A DNA stretch of 64,000 nucleotides from JAQUBU01 sp036677685 (lineage in GTDB: Bacteria; Bacillota; Syntrophomonadia; Syntrophomonadales; Syntrophomonadaceae), in the NCBI GenBank assembly GCA_036677685.1, contig JAVBWA010000011.1, positions 124,001-188,000 of the forward strand. The letters run 5' to 3'. Below are positions 9,388 through 16,369 of this stretch, in pieces. The notes under the pieces were generated by a model that was not told the origin of the DNA, searched no databases, and saw only the letters and a program-made list of their open reading frames with translations. Position 1 is the first letter of the stretch. Each line of letters starts with the position of its first letter. Both the position numbers and the translations under genes were made by a program.

Positions 9388-10644
9388 ATGAATTCTAAAC
9401 ATGTATTCTTTATAAGCGTTTTATTAACAGTGGCTTTGTTTTTCCTAGCTTTATTCGGCGTTAGGATTGGTAATTTTGAAATTAAAGGCGCAGACCAGAT
9501 GCGTTACGGAATAGATATCCGCGGTGGTGTAGATGCTACCTACGAGCCCCGGGACCTGGGCCGGGCACCAAGCGAAAATGAGTTGGAAGCTGCCAGGACA
9601 ATTATCGAAACGCGGATGGACGCCAAGAACATAACTGACCGGGACATAACAATAGACAAGAGCAACGGCAAAATTATCGTCCGTTTTCCCTGGAAATCGG
9701 ATGAAGCTAATTTCAACCCCCAAAAGGCTATATCCGAGCTTGGTGAGACAGCCAGGTTAACTTTCAGGGATCCAAACGGCAATGTTATCCTGGAAGGTAC
9801 TGATGTAGCCAAGAGTTCAGCTCAATTAAGCCCACAGACTGGAACCCCTGTTGTCACACTCGATCTGTCGGGGGAAGGCGCAGAGAAATTTGCCAAGGCT
9901 ACCGGCAGGCTGGTTGGCCAAAGGATTGACATCTACATGGACGAAACCCTTATTCGTTCTCCAATTGTCGGAACCCAGATTACGGGCGGCAATGCGGAAA
10001 TAACCAACCTGGAGAGCTTAAAAGATGCATCATTGCTTGCCAATAAAATTAATTCCGGGTCTTTGCCGTTTTCATTGGTAGCCAAAAACTGCAGCATTAT
10101 AAGCCCTACACTGGGGAGCAACGCCCTGGCGGTAATGGTTATAGCCGGCAAGGTTGCATTTGTGCTGGTTTGTTTATTCGTGCTTCTATATTACCGCCTG
10201 CCCGGCCTGGTGGCCTGCATCGCTTTGATCTTACAGGTAACCGGCCAGTTATTGGCCTTGTCCGTTCCTCAGTTTACCCTGACTCTGCCTGGTATAGCCG
10301 GTTTGGTTCTATCCATCGGTATGGGCGTAGATGCCAATATTATCGTCTCTGAACGGATAAAAGAAGAGATTAATGCCGGCAAGTCTTTACAAAGGGCTAT
10401 TGATACAGGTTTTGAAAGAGCATTTGCTTCCGTTTTTGACGGTAATATTACGGTAATCATTATTGCAATCATCTTGATTATTCTCGGCTCCGGTTCAATG
10501 CTGTCTTTCGGCTACACACTGCTATGCGGTGTTATCATGAATTTTATTGCCGGTGTAACAGCATCCCGCCTTATGATCCGCTCACTCAGCAATTTCGAGG
10601 TATTGCACAGACCCCGGTACTTCGGGGCAAGGAGGGCAGCATAA
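9388..10644 (+). CDS. secD: Protein translocase subunit SecD
   Basis: Membrane component that uses the proton gradient to assist late steps of Sec export. It has an N-terminal membrane helix (residues ~5-25), the conserved GIDIRGGVDATYE stretch, a periplasmic P1 region with LDLSGEGAEKFA, then five C-terminal helices including LSIGMGVDANIIVSERIKEE, which carries the conserved Asp. The open frame extends to 9286, but the ATG at 9388 has GGAGG 7 bases upstream and starts just before the first membrane helix. It gives 418 residues, short but normal for a SecD separate from SecF. The stop overlaps the secF start by one base. Confidence 0.93.
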   Translation: MNSKHVFFISVLLTVALFFLALFGVRIGNFEIKGADQMRYGIDIRGGVDATYEPRDLGRAPSENELEAARTIIETRMDAKNITDRDITIDKSNGKIIVRFPWKSDEANFNPQKAISELGETARLTFRDPNGNVILEGTDVAKSSAQLSPQTGTPVVTLDLSGEGAEKFAKATGRLVGQRIDIYMDETLIRSPIVGTQITGGNAEITNLESLKDASLLANKINSGSLPFSLVAKNCSIISPTLGSNALAVMVIAGKVAFVLVCLFVLLYYRLPGLVACIALILQVTGQLLALSVPQFTLTLPGIAGLVLSIGMGVDANIIVSERIKEEINAGKSLQRAIDTGFERAFASVFDGNITVIIIAIILIILGSGSMLSFGYTLLCGVIMNFIAGVTASRLMIRSLSNFEVLHRPRYFGARRAA

Positions 10645-11582
10645 TGATCAGATTCTATAAACACCGATACATGTACTTTATAATCTCGCTTTGTCTTATT
10701 TTATTCGGAGTTGTGGGCGCTTTCGTAAATGGCATTAAACTTGATATTCAGTTTAAGGGAGGTACCATACTCAAATATACCTATTCGGCAAGCATTAACA
10801 TCGAACAGGCGGAAAAAATTGTTGAACAGGCTGTAGGAAGGACAAGCAACTGCCAGCAGCAGTCAAATATGGTCAAAAATGAGCACATGCTTATTGTCAG
10901 CCTGGCCAGCAATGAAGCACTAAGCTCGCAGGAACAAGAAACGCTTACTTCGGCACTCACCCAGGCATATCCGGATGCACAGCTGGCACTATCCGAAGCG
11001 TTAACTGTTGAACCGTTTATTGGCAAGCACTTTTTTACCAATGGCATGATTGCTATTGTACTGTCATTTCTGCTTATTTTGGTGTATGTCGGATGGCGAT
11101 TTAGGAATATCGGCGGGTTTTCTGCAGGCACCATGGCTATTGTTGCCTTGTTTCATGACGTGTTCATAGTTACTGCAGTCTTTGTAATTTTCAGGATTCC
11201 CCTGAATGACTGTTTTATTGCCGCAATACTGACTATCATTGGTTTCTCCATCAATGATACGATTGTAATTTATGATCGTATCCGGGAGAATGAACGCCTT
11301 TTAGGCAATAAAGTATCTGCCGAAGAACTGCTTGACTTAAGTGTCAATCAATCCATGATGCGCTCAATCAATACCAATATTGCAGTTTTTCTAAGCATTA
11401 CCGTCATGTATATTTTTGCCCAGATCTATGATATCGGATCTATCAGGGCATTTGCGCTGCCCATGATGTTTGGCACGATTTCCGGCTGTTACTCTACTAT
11501 CTGTATTGCCGGACCACTGTGGACCATGTGGCAGGACCATAAGCAAAAAGCACAAAGTTCGGCAAAGCCTGTTAAGGCTTAA
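10644..11582 (+). CDS. secF: Protein translocase subunit SecF
   Basis: Partner of SecD, 312 residues. The first helix is followed by LDIQFKGGTIL, the conserved D..F.GGT signature. The C-terminal helices include GFSINDTIVIYDRIRENE, the SecF counterpart of the SecD Asp helix, and SVNQSMMRSINTN. The start ATG at 10644 overlaps the secD stop (ATAATG) with AGGAGGG about 8 bases upstream, so the longer frame from 10524 is not used. The transcript runs into a set of alternating inverted repeats at 11618-11708. Confidence 0.93.
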   Translation: MIRFYKHRYMYFIISLCLILFGVVGAFVNGIKLDIQFKGGTILKYTYSASINIEQAEKIVEQAVGRTSNCQQQSNMVKNEHMLIVSLASNEALSSQEQETLTSALTQAYPDAQLALSEALTVEPFIGKHFFTNGMIAIVLSFLLILVYVGWRFRNIGGFSAGTMAIVALFHDVFIVTAVFVIFRIPLNDCFIAAILTIIGFSINDTIVIYDRIRENERLLGNKVSAEELLDLSVNQSMMRSINTNIAVFLSITVMYIFAQIYDIGSIRAFALPMMFGTISGCYSTICIAGPLWTMWQDHKQKAQSSAKPVKA

Positions 11583-11617
11583 AAAGCATGGCAAGTGCTA
11601 ATTGAAAAACTGATTAT

Positions 11618-11708
11618 ATGCTCCCCTTTAAGGTAGATAGGCCAAGTACTAAAAACCTTCAGTATGGAAAGGGGAGCATAGATTTATCTTAAAAAATCTA
11701 TGCTCCCC
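11618..11708 (+). repeat. Three-part mutually exclusive inverted repeats
   Basis: ATGCTCCCCTTT (11618-11629) is complementary to AAAGGGGAGCAT (11668-11679). The same right arm extended, GGGGAGCATAGATTT (11671-11685), is also complementary to AAATCTATGCTCCCC (11694-11708). The middle arm can therefore pair with either neighbour, an attenuator-like arrangement between the convergent secF and isochorismatase-like genes. No long T-run follows either stem. Confidence 0.75.
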
Positions 11709-11732
11709 GCCTGTATGCTTGCCAGTTTAAAG

Positions 11733-12281
11733 CTATTTTATTAAGGGTGAGATAGCCTTGAATTCCGGAGTGCCGGCGGCCTGCAAAAGATCAAATACTA
11801 CAGTCTCGGTATTGCTTATTACGGCTCCCATGTCCCTCATCAAATCCAGGGCATTCTGGTAGTTATCATCAAAACGCGAGCATACCGCATCTTTAGCCAG
11901 ATGAACATTATAACCTGCCGCCAGCAAATCACGAACCGTCTGAAATACGCAGACATGAGTTTCACTGCCGGTCACGATGAAGGTCTTTTTATTCAAACCC
12001 TGAAATAACTGATTGCCCTGTTCATTACAAAGCGAAAAGTCAACTTTCTCCAGATAATGATACTCACCCAGTTTTTCCTTTATTACATCTACAGTTTTGC
12101 CAAGACCACGAGGATACTGCTCGCTCACTACAACCGGAATATTAAACTGTTTAGCGGTGTCCAATAATATCCTGGTGTTTTTATAAACTTCTTCTCGATC
12201 TTTCATAGCCGCCATCAGCCGTTCCTGCAAATCGATTACGATTAAGGCAGTATTATTCCTTTCCAGCTTATATTTTTTCAT
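11733..12281 (-). CDS. Isochorismatase-family cysteine hydrolase
   Basis: Cytosolic hydrolase of 182 residues related to nicotinamidase, isochorismatase and YcaC. The catalytic Asp is in ALIVIDLQE near the start, the nucleophile Cys is in VTGSETHVCVFQTV, and the cis-peptide region just before it fits the family. The family hydrolyses amides or vinyl ethers; the substrate here cannot be named. AGGAGG lies just upstream of the ATG. It is monocistronic and convergent with secF. Confidence 0.85.
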   Translation of the reverse strand: MKKYKLERNNTALIVIDLQERLMAAMKDREEVYKNTRILLDTAKQFNIPVVVSEQYPRGLGKTVDVIKEKLGEYHYLEKVDFSLCNEQGNQLFQGLNKKTFIVTGSETHVCVFQTVRDLLAAGYNVHLAKDAVCSRFDDNYQNALDLMRDMGAVISNTETVVFDLLQAAGTPEFKAISPLIK

Positions 12282-12387
12282 TCTACAACTCCTCCTTGCA
12301 ATAGGATAAAATTATTCTATCATTAGATTGCATATTTATTAAAGATAATTCACAGGATTTGAAAAAGGCAGGAAAGCGGGTGTTCTT

Positions 12388-13269
12388 ATGGATTCTTTGT
12401 TGTCTCCGGATTTTTGGGACCGGGAATGGGCAAATTTCCGGGCATTAAATGTCGGTAACCCAGGCAAACGCACTTCCCAAAGTGAATATTGGAATGGCCG
12501 GGCCGAGGACTTTGCCCGCTCTACCATCCATTCCGCAAGCAAGTCATCAAGAATCGATAAGGTTTTCAATTACTTGCGTTCTTTTGGTGTTCTCCAACCT
12601 GGTATAAAGATTCTTGATATTGGCTCGGGACCGGGCTCTTTTGCTATTCCGCTGGCAGCTCTGGGCTATGAGGTGGTGGCCCTTGATCCTTCACCCAAAA
12701 TGCTTGAAATCCTGCAGGCCAACATTCCTCCCGATTTACCCGGAAATATTACCACAGTGGAAGGCCTTTGGGAGGAAATAGATATATATCAGATGGGCTG
12801 GGACAGCAAGTTCGACCTGGTTTTTGCTTCCATGTGCCCCGGAGTACACGACCGAAATGCTCTGGAAAAAATGATGCTTTGTTCCAAAGAATGGTGCTAC
12901 CTCAGTGCTTTTTCCGGTTCACGAAAATTTCCAATATACGATGAAATATTGAGTAAGCTTTTCGATCGCAAATACAGCAACCACTTTAATGATGTTATTT
13001 TTCCATTTAATTTGCTTTACTCACTCGGGTTTCAGCCCAGCATAACCTTCTGGAATACCAGCACCCGGCATCCGCAGGAGCTTGGTCAGGTTAAAAGCGA
13101 AATACATGACATTGCAGGCAATATTGCGCATGTTAACCCGGAGATGGAGGCAGTCATCGACGAAGTTATTGCTAAACACTCTATTAATGGAAAGGTTCAG
13201 CAGCAAATCACCTCAACGGTGGGAATGATAGTTTGGCATAAAAAAGCAGCAGGCCCTAAGCCTGCTTGA
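12388..13269 (+). CDS. Class I SAM-dependent methyltransferase
   Basis: Rossmann-fold methyltransferase of 293 residues. Motif I is ILDIGSGPGSFAIPLA, the acidic end of strand 2 is VVALDPSPKMLEIL, and motif III/IV is FDLVFASMCPGV. The ~90 residues before motif I include a tryptophan-rich start (FWDREWANF), and the SDGLT-like Leu/Phe-rich tail is of unknown use. The substrate is unknown. The 3' end of the gene (KKAAGPKP tail) doubles as the terminator hairpin of the convergent dut gene. Confidence 0.82.
   Translation: MDSLLSPDFWDREWANFRALNVGNPGKRTSQSEYWNGRAEDFARSTIHSASKSSRIDKVFNYLRSFGVLQPGIKILDIGSGPGSFAIPLAALGYEVVALDPSPKMLEILQANIPPDLPGNITTVEGLWEEIDIYQMGWDSKFDLVFASMCPGVHDRNALEKMMLCSKEWCYLSAFSGSRKFPIYDEILSKLFDRKYSNHFNDVIFPFNLLYSLGFQPSITFWNTSTRHPQELGQVKSEIHDIAGNIAHVNPEMEAVIDEVIAKHSINGKVQQQITSTVGMIVWHKKAAGPKPA
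13238..13266 (-). terminator. Intrinsic terminator of dut, inside the neighbouring coding end
   Basis: Read on the minus strand, AGCAGGC-TTAGG-GCCTGCT is followed by GCTTTTTTATG. It lies 39 bases after the dut stop and within the last codons of the convergent methyltransferase gene. Confidence 0.8.
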
Positions 13270-13304
13270 TTACTATCCATAGCTCAAGCCACTGCCCTTG
13301 GCTT

Positions 13305-13694
13305 TTAATCGTTTGTCATAAATTGGGCTCTGACTACCGGGCTGAACACCAGTTGGGCCACCTTCTGCTCCGGCAAAACCCGTACCGGTTTGTCTGAAAC
13401 GTTTAATAAAAGAACCTGAACCTCGCCTACATGTTCCGAATCGATGGTAGCGGGTGAGTTAACTACGATAATCCCTTTCTTTGCCATGCCCGCCCGGCTT
13501 CTAATCTGCGCTTCATATGCATCCGGGATTTTAATGGCAAAACCGCTGGGGAGGCTCTTTACCTCGTGGGGATAGAGCACAACTTCATCCAAAATAGCCA
13601 CACTGATGTCACAGCCGGCGGCACCTCTGGTTTCATATTCCGGCAGCTTGGCGTAATCAACCAGTTTTTTAAATTGCACCTCTATCTTTTCCAT
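13305..13694 (-). CDS. dut: dUTPase-like protein lacking the C-terminal motif
   Basis: Trimeric-type deoxyuridine triphosphatase, which makes dUMP and keeps uracil out of DNA. Motif 1 (AAGCDISV), motif 2 (RSRAGMAKKGI), motif 3 (NSPATIDSEHVGE) and motif 4 (EQKVAQLVF) are present. Motif 3 has His where the usual uracil-stacking Tyr stands, and the frame stops after QFMTND, before the glycine-rich motif 5. In the -1 frame the sequence continues as KRLKAKGSGLSYG, which resembles a degraded motif 5. The start is the ATG at 13694 with GGAGG 7 bases upstream, giving 129 residues against a usual ~145. Confidence 0.82.
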   Translation of the reverse strand: MEKIEVQFKKLVDYAKLPEYETRGAAGCDISVAILDEVVLYPHEVKSLPSGFAIKIPDAYEAQIRSRAGMAKKGIIVVNSPATIDSEHVGEVQVLLLNVSDKPVRVLPEQKVAQLVFSPVVRAQFMTND

Positions 13695-13784
13695 AATATA
13701 ACCTCCATTTAAATTTTCATCACCCCTTATTATATCAGTCAAATATAAAACTCTCTATAGGCCAGCTGAGTCCAATACACTGTT

Positions 13785-13957
13785 AATCTTAATTATGTAT
13801 ATTATTTGTCGAGTAAAATTCATGCAGGACAAGGCGGAGGCATGAGTAATACTGGACGTATTGCGATTGACGACAACGCAGTCATCCATGAATTTTACCG
13901 ACAAGAAGATATAGAATTAGGGTTGGTTGACAGGATACTAGCCCGGAATCAGAAAAC
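13785..13957 (+). repeat. Inverted-arm element, copy 1
   Basis: A ~170-bp element nearly identical to 24795-24964. The arms TTGTCGAGTAAAATTCATG (13806-13824) and CATGAATTTTACCGACAAG (13887-13905) are complementary except for one bulged base and enclose a ~60-base loop with GGCGGAGGCATGAGT. A reading frame (MSNTGRIAIDDNAVIHEFY...) runs through both copies, but nothing else suggests it is translated. The element fills most of the gap between dut and fni; the rest of that gap (to 14160) shows nothing recognisable. Confidence 0.8.
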
Positions 13958-14160
13958 AAACACCCGGCCGAAGCCAGGCGTATGTAAGGAAAAGGAGTGG
14001 ATAATGTCCTTGTAATATTAGCACAGAGTCATTGTAAAAACATGTAATAATAGGGGCTGTTGAAACATGTTTTTATGTTTATTTATGTCTTAATGTGATA
14101 TATACGATACTCAAAAATCTCTTTTCGGATATTGGCATTGCTTTTTTTGTGTTTCATTGT

Positions 14161-15225
14161 TTATGAAGGGAAACTAGTGGGCCTGGCCCATCTTGAAGGT
14201 TCAATATTACGCAGGCGAAGACGTTCGGCGGTATCGCCCAGGATTATAAGCGGCTTCTTGCGAAGCTCGTCCAAATCTTTTGAACCGGTCATGAGCAAAA
14301 CCGCTTGCAATCGATAGAAAAACTCATGCAAATATTGCTCCAGTCTCTTAATCCCTTGTTGGAGCAAAACTTTTAATAGCGGTGCGGCCATCGCTGTCAT
14401 ATCCGCACCCATCGCCAGTGCTTTTGCAGCATCGACAGCAGTTCTTATACCGCCAGAAGCTATAATAGTTAAGGGTAATTGCAGGGAAATGGTTTCGGCC
14501 AGGCTTTGCGCTGTGGGTATACCCCATTCCTCAAGTTCACTGTTATCTTTTCCGCCCCGCTGGTTTTCGATAGCTATAAAGTTGCTTCCGCCCTGCCCTC
14601 CGCAGTCGAAAAATCTAACCCCGGCTCCGTAAAGCCGGGCTACGCTTTCCCGCGCGAAGCCAAAACCGGTTTCCTTGGCGATAACCGGCACCGGGCACTC
14701 TTTTATAATCTGCCTGACATTCTCAATTATTCCCTTAAACCGCCGGTCTCCTTCAGCCATCGCCAGTTCCTGTGGTACATTAAAGTGCAGGTGAAGCGCA
14801 TTGGCTTTTATCATTTCTACCGCTTGCAGAGCAGTATTAAGATCTGCACCGGCTCCTGCATTCGCGATAATTACCCCGTCGGGATTGGCTTGTCGGACTA
14901 CATTAAAGCTTTCTCTTAAATCAGGGTTATTCACCGCTATGGTCTGTGAGCCTACCGCCATCGCCAGGTTAAACCGGGCTGCGATTGAAGCCAGGTCCTG
15001 GTTGATTTTTCGGGCCTGGTCGGTTCCCCCGGTCATGGCGTTTATTATTAAAGGATAATCTAGTTTCCGGCCCAGGAAAAAGCAGTTGAGGTCAATTTCG
15101 TCCATATCCAATTCAGGTATTGAATTATGTATAAAATGGACATTGGCAAAGCCGTTGGCAACCGGACCATCGCTTAAGTTAACGGCTATGTCTATATGAT
15201 CAAGTTTGCGTTGTTTTCTGATAAT
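14161..15225 (-). CDS. fni: Type II isopentenyl-diphosphate isomerase
   Basis: FMN-dependent enzyme that interconverts IPP and DMAPP. The first ATG at 15111 would give 316 residues and lose the essential N-terminal RKxxHI motif. The same frame continues upstream through RKQRKLDHIDIAV without any ATG, GTG, TTG or CTG. GGGAGG stands 5 bases before an ATT (15225) and 8 before an ATC (15222), so an AUU or AUC start is proposed, giving ~354 residues, the normal length. Further motifs: INAMTGG, the SQTIA and ANAGAG stretches, HFNVPQE, FDCGGQGGSNF and SGGIRT of the FMN barrel. It overlaps the 3' end of mobA by 34 bases. It works with IspH of the MEP pathway, also in this window. Confidence 0.88.
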   Translation of the reverse strand: MIRKQRKLDHIDIAVNLSDGPVANGFANVHFIHNSIPELDMDEIDLNCFFLGRKLDYPLIINAMTGGTDQARKINQDLASIAARFNLAMAVGSQTIAVNNPDLRESFNVVRQANPDGVIIANAGAGADLNTALQAVEMIKANALHLHFNVPQELAMAEGDRRFKGIIENVRQIIKECPVPVIAKETGFGFARESVARLYGAGVRFFDCGGQGGSNFIAIENQRGGKDNSELEEWGIPTAQSLAETISLQLPLTIIASGGIRTAVDAAKALAMGADMTAMAAPLLKVLLQQGIKRLEQYLHEFFYRLQAVLLMTGSKDLDELRKKPLIILGDTAERLRLRNIEPSRWARPTSFPS

Positions 15226-15815
15226 AACAACCTCCCTGCCATATTCCTGGCTTTTTCCAGTGCCTCCTGGTCATTTACATTAAAAAAGATCTCCTCGGTT
15301 TTGCCATATTTCTGTAATTCGCTTTCATCCAGCACCAGTGCATCCAATTCATCAAATAACAAAGTCAATTTCAATTTGTTTTCCGCAAGATGTCGGGCGA
15401 ATGTCGGCAGACACTTGCGATGATAGACGGCGGCCGTAGGTTGAATACGTGATCTAATTTGCGGTACCACACTGTCATGGCCGTTGAGTTTTTGGAGCAT
15501 GTAATGAATAGTTTCATAATTGACGAAAGGCATATCACAACCCAGCAGAAAAACCGCATCATTATAAGCATGGGTAAGAGCGGAGTGGATGCCGGCCACC
15601 GGGCCTAAACGGGAGTAGACATCTGTATATACCTTAACACCCATTCCCGAATACAGTTCAGGGTCATTGCTGATTATTATAGTTTCATCAAAATAAAGGC
15701 CGAATTTTTTCACTAATATTTCGATTACGGTTTCAGTAGTCAACATGGCAAAGGCTTTATTAAATTGCATGCGCGAACTTCTTCCACCAGCCAGGATTAC
15801 TCCACTGGCCTTCAT
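15192..15815 (-). CDS. mobA: Molybdenum cofactor guanylyltransferase
   Basis: Nucleotidyltransferase that adds GMP to molybdopterin for formate dehydrogenase-type enzymes. It shows the family N-terminus GVILAGGRSSRMQFNKA (GTP-binding loop LAGGxSxRMGxxK), GPVAGIHSAL, and LLGCDMPFV with the metal-binding Asp. The start ATG at 15815 has GAGGTG upstream; the longer frame to 15908 only adds codons across the upstream terminator. It has 207 residues. Its last 34 bases overlap the start of fni, so the two are probably co-translated. Confidence 0.9.
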   Translation of the reverse strand: MKASGVILAGGRSSRMQFNKAFAMLTTETVIEILVKKFGLYFDETIIISNDPELYSGMGVKVYTDVYSRLGPVAGIHSALTHAYNDAVFLLGCDMPFVNYETIHYMLQKLNGHDSVVPQIRSRIQPTAAVYHRKCLPTFARHLAENKLKLTLLFDELDALVLDESELQKYGKTEEIFFNVNDQEALEKARNMAGRLLLSENNANLII

Positions 15816-15844
15816 AGGCACACCTCGCTTAAACCCAATTAAGT

Positions 15845-15867
15845 AAAAAGGCTGCCAGAGGCAGCCT
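15845..15867 (-). terminator. Intrinsic terminator upstream of mobA
   Basis: Read on the minus strand, AGGCTGCC-TCT-GGCAGCC is followed by TTTTTACTT. It ends the transcript of the upstream ispH/fmdB side and leaves ~30 bases before mobA. Confidence 0.85.
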
Positions 15868-16133
15868 CGTATTTTCGACAAAGTCGGTAAGATCTTGGGC
15901 GATACCAAGAGTGAAGATCAGAGCATTGTGAAAAACCCACGATTGATGCAATTAAGGTCTGGCGACGGACCTTCTGCTTCGCAGCAAGGTCGTATCCCCG
16001 TACAGAGTACGTTGATTGAGCGGGTTTTTACAATAACGCAGAGATTCACTACCTTAAATAGTAAGCGATAGCGAACATCAGTAGTACCCGAAGGGTGCTT
16101 TTGTGATCGCTCTGAGGCTGCCAGCGGCAGCCT
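15868..16133 (-). other. Structured 265-bp gap bounded by twin hairpins
   Basis: The gap between fmdB and mobA begins with hairpin AGGCTGCC-GCT-GGCAGCCT, overlapping the fmdB stop, and ends at a near-copy with loop TCT (the terminator at 15845). Inside, minus-strand GTAAAAACCCGC and GTGGGTTTTTCAC can pair, enclosing a tight hairpin GACCTTGCTGC-GAA-GCAGAAGGTC (split here by its loop). No coding frame is credible. It could be a small RNA or leader, or a decayed mobile unit. Confidence 0.5.
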
Positions 16134-16347
16134 AGTGTCTCATCGCACAGCTACTGTTTGAACAACAGTGGCATGATTCTCGAGCATCGCTTTTTCCACC
16201 GCTTTTAGTGGTATTAAACAAGGACAGCATTTGTTTTATGTTGTTGGTACCGCATTCCGGGCATGAAACCTTATGTTTGTCGGCATTTGATACCAGGACA
16301 TCAAATTGCTTGCCGCATTCCTGGCAAGTAAAATCAAATCTGGGCAT
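16132..16347 (-). CDS. FmdB-type zinc-ribbon protein
   Basis: 71-residue protein of the FmdB/CxxC-CxxC family. The N-terminus MPRFDFTCQECGKQFD and the pair SCPECGTNNIKQ form the zinc ribbon, and the tail is Ser/Cys/His-rich. The family is widespread and named for a putative regulator of formylmethanofuran dehydrogenase, but its real role is unsettled. GAGGT is 8 bases before the ATG. It lies 22 bases after the IspH-S1 gene, so it is probably in its operon. Confidence 0.85.
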   Translation of the reverse strand: MPRFDFTCQECGKQFDVLVSNADKHKVSCPECGTNNIKQMLSLFNTTKSGGKSDARESCHCCSNSSCAMRH

Positions 16348-16369
16348 ATTAACTTACCTCGCAATAAGA

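Noticed and set aside
13806..14015. 69-codon frame (MSSKIHAGQGGGMSNTG...) in inverted-arm element copy 1
   Set aside because: Shared with copy 2 only because the DNA is nearly identical; the downstream parts diverge in frame, so it is treated as part of the repeat, not a gene.
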